The notes under the pieces: model-generated
Told to the model about the DNA's origin: nothing
Seen by the model: the letters and a program-made list of their open reading frames with translations, nothing else
Databases searched by the model: none
Assembly: GCA_048013815.1 (NCBI GenBank)
Contig: CM106585.1
Location: 16,616,001 to 16,680,000, forward strand
Source of the DNA: Setoptus koraiensis
Lineage: Eukaryota; Arthropoda
Length of the DNA stretch: 64,000 nt
Direction of reading: 5' to 3'
Made by a program: the position numbers and the translations under genes
Shown: positions 41,628-52,600 of the stretch, piece after piece
Position numbering within the stretch: the stretch's first letter is position 1
How the letters are laid out: each line of letters begins with the position of its first letter

Positions 41628-43476
41628 GCCTAATGAAATTAATCTGATGTGCCATCAATTTATCACCAGAAAGGGTATAATATTACATCAGCATAATTAT
41701 GTACTAGATTTCCAACTAAAATAAGATTTTAACTATTGCAACCCGAATGGGATAGAGCATTTACTAAATCGACTGCTTTGAACTGAGCGAATTGACATTA
41801 TAATTACTATTTTTATAATTATTTTAACAACAATAAAACACTTTTACTCGAAGATAATGAGAATCATAGGCCCACGTTAAGAAGAAGGGGTAATGTTTGT
41901 ATTGCGAGCTATTACCATGCGTGGGAGTAGTACATTGAATTTCATTGTATGAGAATATAACAATATGTTTGCTTCCTCGAAGAACTAGAAGCACACCAAA
42001 GAACGTGCACAACAGAGGCACCCCGTTAAGATGTCAGTGAGATAGTTAAAGAGCGCAAACTCGTCATACCGCCGTAACATTCCAGACCCCTCAGATCTAA
42101 ACTTAGAATATTGGATAGTCTGAGGCAGTGAGATAAACTGGATGATTTATAGAGCTACATTGAGGGTCCAAACACAAGGTGGGAAGTACAATGTGTTGTT
42201 GTAGCGCAGTTGTAGTTCAAAAGCTTAGTACACAATCTGCTAGAGTGTGAGTTATTAAAATGATGACACAAGCTAACCTCATAGATTGGGGCTTTTACTT
42301 TTCGTCTTTTTCCTACATTGATTAATTTTATTATAATATGCAGCCATATGAGGGATTCTTTCATATCGATTGGCGCATTACAGCCAATAGAATGCATCGA
42401 TCGCGTTCGGATAGCAACGGCGAAGTCCCACAATGAGAACAGTTTAGGTAGAGCCTCATCACTGGTCCATGACGAATGTGGTTCGGATGAGAGGGAAGAT
42501 ACCCTTTGTATTGTAGGTAAACAACTCATGAAGCTTCCCAATAGCTTTACAGATTAGTGTGCTCTATTGTGTATTCCCCAGATCATGCATACAATGTATT
42601 GCGAAGTTACATTACATTTTATGTAACTGCCATGTTGTTGATAGCAGGTACAACCAGCATAGTTGAGAACACAAGGTAAGAAATTCAAAGAGTGCAATAA
42701 AATTCTGTTGCTAGTTGACGTGCACCTTTATAACCGACATGGCTAATGTGTCAAAACACAACTGTTCCACATTGTGTGTGAGTGAGTGAGTGGCAAAAAT
42801 GTTGCAAATGCATTCGAGCATTTCGCCGCTGCAAAATAATCATCTTATGATATATATTTATTTGTTTATTTATCCATCTATTCCATCTATATCTTTGTCC
42901 GTCAAGATGATGGCGACCAGTAACAAGCATCATCCCAAATAAATGAATGCTTCCATAACGACGAATAGATGGATCTCAAGGATATGGAACACTCGACAGA
43001 GAGATCATACGTGCAGCAACATACACATTCCATCGAAAAATTAACCAGTAATTAGTATAGAGAAGAACAAAATTAAAATTATGCATGTTATGTTACAGCG
43101 TGTCAACATCATCTGAGGCCAGAGACGTGTATGTATCATCAAAATTAGATCGATTACAAGCAATATATAAATGGCATTCTGTTTAACCATGCCGGGTCTT
43201 GTGGCAACTAATACAGAAAATAGGATAAATAAATATTGAAATCCAATACATATCAATGGAAGTCAAGTGAAGTGCAATATTTATATCAAGTCATAAATAA
43301 GAAGAAATCGGCGAACAAAATTCTGTGAACTGGTACCATCTAATGGAGAAGACCTTCTCTGGAGAGATTTGTTGAATAGTTTTATATCAATTTAAAAAAT
43401 TTTGTTATATTATTGATTCCGTGAGCTTTAATCTAAGTAAGAATAGAAGAACATATCGTCGTTGACATTATTGATA
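41628..43476. other. Intergenic stretch between laminin gamma and PAM
   Basis: AT-rich. It contains the laminin poly(A) signal and one exon-like stretch at 42344-42516 (+): good pyrimidine run ending GCAG, 173 nt open in one frame, donor GTAAAC. The encoded peptide is not recognised. The minus-strand frame over the same bases is also open. Confidence 0.45.
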
Positions 43477-46452
43477 ATGTTCCAAATGTTTGAAACTATT
43501 CGACGGCCGCTGCCGCCGGACGCCCAACCTGCAAATCCAGACAAGTCACTCAGAAATCAGGAGACAAAGAATGATTATGACAGCTTGATATCCGAGAATC
43601 GTGACCACTATGACAACTGGTTGTATAGTCTCAATTCAAATAACTATCTAGGATCTCGGCGGAATAGCAAAGCATTCAACATTGTATCTATTGTGGGCAC
43701 TATTTATAATGAGAAAGTCCCAAATTATTATCATAGAGTAAATCAAAAAATATGGTCGCTATCATCATTATTAAAATCAATCCTAGTACTATTATCACTA
43801 AGTCATGTATTACATGTCAATTGCGTTACAATTGATGACAACGAACGCTCTCCAGTATACGTTCAAAATGACATATACACTGAGAGTGTATTTATGCCGG
43901 ATGTTACACCAACTCAAGACGATGACTACTTATGCACATCTACTAAATTAAATGTTAGAGATTCGTATATCATCGGTTTTGAGCCTCATGCAGATATGAA
44001 TAAAGTCCACCATATGCTTGTATTTGGTTGCAGTAGCTTGGGAACAAGCTCAAATCATTGGCAATGCGGGCACCACCATCTGCTATGTCACGGAATGTCC
44101 ATAATTTACGCTTGGGGCCGGAACGCTGATCCTTTGAAGTTGCCTGACGGTGTTGGTTTTAAAGTTGGACGCCAAGCTGATGTCAATCACATACTGTTGC
44201 AGGTCCACTACTTGCATAAATTGCCAGAGAAAACTTACGATAGGAGCGGAGTTACTATGCGACTAACACGTAGTCCTCAACCCTTCTTGGCAGGAATACA
44301 ATTAATTGCATCTGGAAAGGGTCTAATCCCAAAGCACACTAGCAGAAGCATCATCGACATCACATGCCAGGTTGACAGAAATATAAACGTATTCGCCTAC
44401 AGAGTTCACGCTCACAGCTTAGGCAGAGTCATCGTTGGTTACAAGTATAACCCGAACACAGCCGAATGGACTATTTTATCTAGAGGAAATCCTCAGTGGC
44501 CGCAAGCATTTTATCCGACGAGTGAAATCTTCACAATTACACCAGACGATTATCTAGCAGCACGGTGTGTATATAATTCTACATTACGCGACATTGACAC
44601 GACCATTGGAGGAACATCCATGGATGAAATGTGCAATCTATATCTTATGTATTATGTTGATAACGCTTTGGATCCTACGTATTCAACTACTACCAGTGGC
44701 AATGGTCTTGCTTATGGCAAATGTGTAACTAAATCCGAACAAAGTCCTTTAAGACCTCCACGTGGAAGCGATGATGAATTGCCACCAAATCCAATTTTAG
44801 ATATGACTACCAATTCGGACATTACTGCTGGAGGTCAAGCCAAGAGCGAGAAGGCTGCAAAAGAACAACAAAGCAGAGATATCAGGTTGTCATTTAGTTA
44901 CACACTTGATGAAGGATATCCTATTGGCCAAAGGACATTTGGTGAGATATCCGGAGTAGATATTGATAAGAATAATAATGTTATAATTTTTCATCGTCAT
45001 GATCATGTTTGGGGTGGAGAAACTTTTGATTACAATGGAAAATATCTTCTATCTCAGAACGCTCCAATCTCGTTGGTCACTGTCATAATGATAGATCCAA
45101 TCGGAAAGAAGATCCTCAATTCTTGGGGCAAGAATCTTTTTTTCATGCCTCACGGTCTCAGTATTGATCTCACAGGAAATTATGTTTGGCTTACAGATGT
45201 GGCTTTACATCAAGTGTTCAAGTTCCCTATCAACGGCACAGAGCCAAATGCTCCGGCTGGTGCTCAACCCACTGCTTTGATTACATTAGGTAAACGTTTC
45301 GAGCCAGGCTGGGACGAAAATCATTTCTGTCAGCCGACAAGTGTTGCTGACACAGGTGACTATATATTTGTTGCTGATGGCTACTGTAATGGAAGAGTGA
45401 TGAAATTTACCTCAGACGGACGCTTTGTTAGCCAGTTTGGACAGTCACCTGATGCAGCCTACTTGTCGACTGCTAACAAGGATCAGCCGATATTCTCAAT
45501 ACCGCACAAAATAACTTATGCCCGCGATCAGAATCTTCTTTGTGTAGCGGATAGAGAACATGGAGCTATCAAATGTTTTCAGCTCGACTTACAAGCTCAT
45601 GATGACTCTATTGGTAAAGGAACAAAACACAAATTTACGGTCACAAATGAAGCCTTCAATGGGAGACTATTTTCAATCGATTACAGTTCAGTCAGTGGAG
45701 GCATCTTAGTTGCGGTATCAGGTCCCTCTCTATCCATCTCTGGTTCCACTAATGATAAGCCCGTAAGTGGTTTTGTGTTCAATATTACATCTGGCCAACT
45801 TATATCGAGATTTGCGCCACCGACCACCAAAACATTTGGAATGGCACATGATATTGCTATTAGCGAATCTGACGGTGAGACCATTTACGTAGTTGAAGTG
45901 ACACCAAGTAACTTGTGGAAATTCTCACGACCTAAAGCATTATTACACACTGATGGAGGATCAACTAGCGCAGCAGATTCGGCGTCTACTGATCTTACAA
46001 GCTTGGCCCGAGCGAAACTTGATATGGCACTGACAGCTCTGAAGAGTAGAGGTACTTTGGGTTCGAAATCTCTCATTGTTTTTGTTCTGGTAATTCTGCT
46101 AATATTAATATTCGTTGCATATTTAGCTCGAGATAAAAGATTGTTGCTCTACAGGAGTAAGCATAGCTACGACGCAACGTCATTATATAATGCCTCATCA
46201 CTTTTGGGAGCCAGGTCCAAACATAATCGGTGTGAGCGCTACAGAAGCAATTCCAATAATCGACTTGGTGCAATATTCTCTCGACGAGGCATCTATAATT
46301 TATTCAACAATACAAAACGGAGCGATTTTTACAGAATTCCTCTGGAGGATAGTGACGTAGATAATAATTCAGATAATGATAAGAGTGACTCAGATGTTGA
46401 AGAGTTCAACATAAGTCAAGCGACTTCCAGTCAGATGAAAATAGAAGTTTGA
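43477..46452 (+). CDS. PAM: Peptidylglycine alpha-amidating monooxygenase, bifunctional, membrane-bound
   Basis: A 991-residue single-exon enzyme that converts Gly-extended neuropeptides to C-terminal amides. The PHM part uses two coppers: His178, His179 and His244 for CuH, and His311, His313 and Met385 for CuM are all present. The PAL part (about 470-835) has FHRHDHVW with the catalytic Arg, the zinc histidines in MPHGLSID, IPHKITY and MAHDIAI, and DGYCNGR with the catalytic Tyr. A membrane segment lies at about 865-887, then a basic and finally acidic cytosolic tail. The signal sequence (SLLKSILVLLSLSHVL) is preceded by some 95 polar residues from ATG 43477, so either the start is downstream of an unseen splice or it is an internal signal anchor. 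Drosophila splits PHM and PAL into separate genes; here they are fused. AATAAA at 46506-46511. Confidence 0.95.
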   Translation: MFQMFETIRRPLPPDAQPANPDKSLRNQETKNDYDSLISENRDHYDNWLYSLNSNNYLGSRRNSKAFNIVSIVGTIYNEKVPNYYHRVNQKIWSLSSLLKSILVLLSLSHVLHVNCVTIDDNERSPVYVQNDIYTESVFMPDVTPTQDDDYLCTSTKLNVRDSYIIGFEPHADMNKVHHMLVFGCSSLGTSSNHWQCGHHHLLCHGMSIIYAWGRNADPLKLPDGVGFKVGRQADVNHILLQVHYLHKLPEKTYDRSGVTMRLTRSPQPFLAGIQLIASGKGLIPKHTSRSIIDITCQVDRNINVFAYRVHAHSLGRVIVGYKYNPNTAEWTILSRGNPQWPQAFYPTSEIFTITPDDYLAARCVYNSTLRDIDTTIGGTSMDEMCNLYLMYYVDNALDPTYSTTTSGNGLAYGKCVTKSEQSPLRPPRGSDDELPPNPILDMTTNSDITAGGQAKSEKAAKEQQSRDIRLSFSYTLDEGYPIGQRTFGEISGVDIDKNNNVIIFHRHDHVWGGETFDYNGKYLLSQNAPISLVTVIMIDPIGKKILNSWGKNLFFMPHGLSIDLTGNYVWLTDVALHQVFKFPINGTEPNAPAGAQPTALITLGKRFEPGWDENHFCQPTSVADTGDYIFVADGYCNGRVMKFTSDGRFVSQFGQSPDAAYLSTANKDQPIFSIPHKITYARDQNLLCVADREHGAIKCFQLDLQAHDDSIGKGTKHKFTVTNEAFNGRLFSIDYSSVSGGILVAVSGPSLSISGSTNDKPVSGFVFNITSGQLISRFAPPTTKTFGMAHDIAISESDGETIYVVEVTPSNLWKFSRPKALLHTDGGSTSAADSASTDLTSLARAKLDMALTALKSRGTLGSKSLIVFVLVILLILIFVAYLARDKRLLLYRSKHSYDATSLYNASSLLGARSKHNRCERYRSNSNNRLGAIFSRRGIYNLFNNTKRSDFYRIPLEDSDVDNNSDNDKSDSDVEEFNISQATSSQMKIEV

Positions 46453-47317
46453 GCGTATATACCAAAAGTTGTATACTACCTGCACCAATATAAAGTCTAT
46501 TATATAATAAAGCTGTCTATTATGTGTTATAAGCTCCCACAATTCATCGCGCCTTTCTGCTTTTTTTTTGGTTAAAATTGTAAACATTGAAAACTGTTCA
46601 TTGGTTCATCTCGAAATCTCGGGCATCGATTTCATAATATAGTTCCTTGTTCTGACCCAATTCTAGTGGTTGTTTACAGCGGAACAAACTTTCAGTGTTC
46701 GACTATAGGTGACGCCAGAGAACAGCAGCGGCAGCCAGTGGAGCTACTTGTTCTCTGCCACCATTCCAATAGCATGTGACGGCGAATGGTCAATGTTAAT
46801 CTGCCACCTTTCCCTCCCCCTCCTGTGTCGTAGTGTTGCTGCGCACAAGCGGAGGCATCGCAGCTTGCGTCCGTTGTCCGCTTTGGTTGAGTTAGTTTGC
46901 GAACGCGCGTTGCGCATCGAAACTTCGGGGGCAAAAAACTAATGGTCACTTTACCATTGGTGTTCTTTGTTGTTGTTTGTGCTGTTGTTAGTTTGTTTAC
47001 GGAACTGCATCCATTCATTCAGTTTCGAATCGTCCATTGTCCGAGCAGCAACATCTATCGCAAACGACAGTGCATGCACGCACACATACACATGTGCACG
47101 AGCAGCAAACAAGTGAATAGGTTGAAAAAGTTATCATTATTCAACACACATGCATCTCATCACCACCTATAGCCGACCAAAGTTATATACCCTCAATCGC
47201 CCCCAAAGCGATGCTGATACAATGCGAGAGATAAAGGAAACAACAGCAGCAGCAGCAGCATTTTCCTCGAGCAGAGAGAGCAAATTGTTACAAATACAAA
47301 ATAGACACTCGTTCATC
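46453..47317. other. Intergenic/leader region before glypican
   Basis: Contains the PAM 3' end, then GC-richer DNA from about 46.7 kb that may include the glypican promoter. Two in-frame ATGs (47150, 47222) precede the preferred glypican start and could lengthen the protein. Confidence 0.45.
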
Positions 47318-48727
47318 ATGTATAAATCAGTTGTTTTTACTCTCTTACTTATTAGTTTTTTAACACTGACACATTTATTTCATCATGTGATACAAGCCTC
47401 ACCGATAAGCGGCAATATATTGCAAGCCGGCGCGCCTCTCCGACAAGTATTTGTGAACAACAACAACAATAACAATCCCACAGTGAGTCAACAATCGCCC
47501 TCTGTTTTATGGAATCGTCTCCACCAGCCAGTACAAATTGCCAAAATTGTCCAGCCACAATTAACGGTTTGTCACCTGCCACCAGGCGGTAGCTTGTCGC
47601 TGTCGAGTCAGTGTCGACCATCGTTAGAGCCGTCCCTCAAGAAAACTGCCGTGGCTAACCTACAACAGGCCCTACAAGCGACATCAAATGAAACAAGCTC
47701 ACTGTTAGATAGTTACTTTGAGGAATTCAGGGCCTATTTCCTGGATCTCGTGTTTGTGTCAAAAAACAAATCAATGTCATTGTTCCAACAACAGCAACAA
47801 CAGGATTCCTTCATCTTTGACAGAGTAATGCTGGATAGAGGCGCTGAATTAACTCGACACCTGTTTGAGTCAATCAAAAATCATCTCATGTTTGCCAAAT
47901 CAACTGGTTATCCAGTTCATTCAATTCATCACCATCATCACTATCATCATCATAACAACAGCGCTAGCGGCAAGCTAGCAGCATCAACAACATTTTCGCA
48001 ACACAATGATGTCAACAACGAAATCAATCACTATTTTCGCCAATTGCAACTTCTCATCATTCAGAAACAAGTAGCTTTGCTTCAACATAATAAACGCAAC
48101 AATTATGAAGACAATTATGATGGGGTCGCCCAGGTCAACGCTTGCATCAATGATTCTCTGAGCAGCCACAATCTAGAGTGGCTTCTCCACGACCAGGAGG
48201 GGCACCTAGGCATTGACTCATTAAATGAGCGTTTACCTGTTGCCCTGAAACAATCACTTGATTCGGCACATACCCTACTAGGGGCCCTGGCCTTAGGCTA
48301 TGAAATATTTCACAATCTCACCAATCAAGCCTCAACCTGGATTCCACTAGATTCGTGTCATTCGGCTCTAGCAAGGATGTTGATTTGTCCAAATTGTTAC
48401 ACTTACCAGCAGCCAGCGCAGCAGTATCAATATCAGCAACAGAATAGGTATCACATGCAAACAGGAAGCGATTATCAAGCTATCCCGTCGTTGCCATCAA
48501 CAGCACCATGCCAGAATTTCTGCTTGAATGTCTTGCGAGGCTGTATGAACGATGTTTATGAATTGAACAAATTTTGGACAGATCATGTGACAGGTATACA
48601 ACGCCTCAAGATGAATATGATACAAACAAATAATATTGAAAATGTTTTTAGCACACTAGACGAGAAACTTCTACAAATGATCAAAATGAATTCCTCACCT
48701 GAAGTTGGAAAACGCATACTAGAAAGG
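47318..48727 (+). CDS. Glypican exon 1
   Basis: 470 codons covering the signal peptide and the N-lobe cysteine-rich core, ending GKRILER in phase 0 at donor GTAAGT (48728). The open frame continues 147 nt into the intron by chance. Confidence 0.87.
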
Positions 48728-49594
48728 GTAAGTTTCAGAGGTTTACTTTTCAAAAAATCAACGTCAATCTATTTCTGCGTGTCATATCTCATGACTCTGA
48801 CATCTTCGAAGGCAATGAAACAACAAGTTGCTCTTTTAAAGTGTCTCTCTATACAAGAGTGTGATTATCAATGAATCCATCTCATACTAGGAAACACCAA
48901 GAAAGATGGTCGACAACAAAATAAGGAATGCTGTTGTTGCTGTTGGTGGCCCGTAGATCGGCCATATCGGTAGATCAACATTTCTAGTCGTATACATCCG
49001 CTCATGGTGAAAGCATGAATGTATCTAAGGGAGGTTGGCAAATTTTGTTGTTAATCTTCATTCAATCGATATACGTACGTACGTATGTGTGTGTGTACAA
49101 ATGTGAAACATTGAAATTGCTAATGAGCTTTGATGATGCCAAGATAGCCAGTACCGATGTCACCATTGGCAGTTGGTGGCTGCAGCCGAAACTATCACCA
49201 TATCGTATACTTGGATATGGAAATGTCTGCATTCAATTGATACCATCAAGTATAATAGTCTAATGTGTTGGCTGCAGCCAACAAATTACTTCTAGTTAAC
49301 CATCAATGGCCATTCAAAAGATCATATTAGAACTGTCATCCGTTGGATTGCATTCCTATAGGATCAGATTCATATGTGGTGTCGTCTGTCTGGTCAACGT
49401 TAACACCAACCATTGACAGCGTTTATTGCAGGTTGATCTCCCACAAACTCACGGGAGGTGCGATATCATTCTGGTCATCCCATGGGGTGGCCTCCTGGTT
49501 GCTCCACTGACATTGACATGTAACTTCTTGTCACACGAATCTCACACAAAGGTTGACGGCTCAAAATAGAGATGTGCACGTCTAGTAATGGTAC

Positions 49595-49640
<46 letters not shown>

Positions 49641-52600
49641 ATTATATCAATAGAGTGACCATGTGAAATTCAAAAACTATAGCGCGGATGAATAGTAGCT
49701 CTGGAGTTCAACAGGGTCGAAAAACCCTGTGTCAGACCGCTGTGTATCCACACTTGAATTATGGTTTCCTTGACGCAGTTCAGATACTCCGATTGGCATC
49801 ATAAACAATCAAGTATAGCGCTTGAACTTGTCGGCAAGCCATTGAATGAGCCTCATGGTCTTCCTCCGACGACATTACTAGACCATGAGTCCTATAATCA
49901 TTGTAATGACAGTGGTGCGTGTCCATTCGAAAGTGATCACCACCACTCAGTCTTTGTGGGATGGAGCTCGCGTTGGTGGCCTTTTGATTGTCAATGAGCT
50001 TAATTATCAGCATCAACATGTTACCAGAGAGGAGCTTCACTGCCACCAGCCATTATTCGAATGTCCATCGACTTGTTTGTAGGAAGTGTCTGATGATTTT
50101 TATTATTATTATTATTGTTGTTGTTGTTGTTGTTATTATTATTATTTTTGCTGTTGCCGGCAGCGACGGCGCCAGCAGTGGCGGTATCATCAATTGATGC
50201 TGAACAAATTCAAAGTTTGTGAAAGCTTGCCTCGAAATTTGTGGATCCAAAACTGCAACGATCATGCCGCTGCTGCTACATTCCATAAGTCGACACGAAC
50301 AACTGAATGAATCTCATGCTATCCTATCCTCTCTCGCTCTCTCTCTCTCTTTTGGTTATCCTTCCTGATTCATGAATCATCATCATCAGCGCCACTCTAC
50401 GAACTATACTAGCAGGCCATGAGTGTGCATATCTGAGCAGCTGAGATAAACTTATATACTGAAGGAGGCTCCTACAACATCATAATGAGGAGTGACTGCT
50501 ATTGTTAGTGGCTGTTGTTGTCTCTCGCGAGCATGACAATGAGGCAAACGAATCGTTGTTTCTAACAACGAACGTATCGAAATAGCCTATGGTCGCAAAA
50601 AGCATTTCATAATGATTATTCTTCGTTTCTTTCTATGTTTACACAAATTCTTTCAGTAATCAGTATTATTATTTACAGCGCATTTGCCACCGCCATAACC
50701 ACTTCTTTGGCGCCAGAGCGGTGATTCTTCATCATTTTAACCACCACGTACTACTGCTGACCACTCATGACCAATTGGCCTATCCTTCATCCATTCACTC
50801 CTGTCTACTGGTGTTGAATGACTGACTGTGCATGGACACACACACACACGTGGACATGTAAAGCTGCTTCATCATCTAAACAAACAAGAGAGAGAACAGG
50901 GATAATGAGGCACGATTTAAAATTGGTGTTACTGTAATCAGCAGACTTATCACCACAATTGCCCATGAGTGAGAGAGAAAGATCCAAAATCTCTACAAGC
51001 GAGTATCTCTTTCTTTTCTGCTCGAGTCCTTTGGACAGCAATCAATAGTGTCCTATGATGAACAATTTCCAGCGACCATGAAAGCACAGCGCGCATTTCA
51101 TGTCATGGCGGTCAGGTAAAAGGCCCTCCAAAGGCGACACGGACTTTGTTGTTGCTTAGTTATCAACAGGCTCAACAATCATTGTCGGCGGAAAGAACGA
51201 ATTAGAGGGTTGTCCTGTCCGATTCTTCAAATCAAAGGTACCTTCGTGTCGAATGTGTGTGTGTGTTTTTCTCTGTATGTCTTTGTCGGGCGTTAAACTG
51301 ATTGTCAACGTTAGCCATTGTCACGCTACATCTCATCATGTTTCTTCGAATCCTGGAAACAAAATCACCTGGTTATTGTTTCTGTCAACGCTGCTATGCC
51401 GGTATACTCAGATAAATCCCAGAAGACGTCCTCGAAAATAAGTTGCAACTTCTCAATAGTAATAATACAATAGTTCCGGTCTATGCTTCTTCAACCGGTA
51501 AATTTTGTTTGTAATTTAATCACTCAGACATCAGTATACCATGCCGATAGAACAGGCACAATAAAGTGACCATTAACTAGCATTTATGGCCCTCTTTTTG
51601 GCCAATTGTCGTGTAGGTTGGATCAATATTTATAAATAAAATAGCGCTGCAATTGACAGCCCTAATAGCTACCTGAACATTTGAATATTATGCCAGTTAC
51701 TATGGTGCAAATTTACAATAGCAGTCGAGTGGAAACAGACTCAGTGCAGCCGTTGTCACCACTTGTTGATAATGACCTTATTGCTGCCTTATCTTTTTTT
51801 CCGCCACAGCGTATCAGATCTGATTGAGGTAGGCTATTGTTGTGCGCAAAAATAGTCGATTTGCTATAATTTTGTTGGATACGCGAATACGTTTCATATG
51901 AGCAAAGAGGAACGGCCAAACCCAAAATCGGCCCTTTTGGCAGATAGAGAAGTAAGAAAAGTGACACTTTCCCCGTTGATTGTTCTCACTCGTGTATAGT
52001 TCACACTATTGTCGTTCTTTTTGAGAGATTGCTTTTATTGGAGTAGCAGTAACAGTAGCAGTAGCAGAACCACTCCTTGAGTTATGGTTGTCCATTGTGA
52101 TGATGGCACAGAATCAGAAAACAGCAGAAATTCTGGTGTAGTTGGAATTCCAATTATAGTGTTAGTGGCGCCTTTGGCAACTTTGAATTTTGCTTATACC
52201 TGTTGGCTGAATGGCCTGAAATTGAATTTACTACCATGCATGGTCATCGGTTGTCATCAACAGTGTCCAGTTTGGCTGGTATTCATTTTATCATTGGTAC
52301 CAAACTGGAAACTTCTTACTATCGCGCATTGTATTATTGTTTCTGTCATGCATTGTGAGGTATATAGTTCCAGGTACAATTTTAAGCAAGGAATTCTAAG
52401 CTGTTTTTATTGTTATTTGGGTAGTGCGAACGGCACGTGATAAACGATACTTTATATGGCAGTGTCCATTCTATTTGGCCGCTGGTCAATTGCGAATGTG
52501 AAGGTGTCCCTCATTTGAAATGAGCACAGCCGATATATATCTCTGATTGATCCGAATCCTATATTAGGCCCCCTTGGTTGATGTTAATTTGTTTTGTTTG

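Noticed and set aside
48728-48874. Continuation of glypican exon 1 to the stop at 48874
   Set aside because: The GTAAGT donor and loss of family similarity after GKRILER show it is intron.
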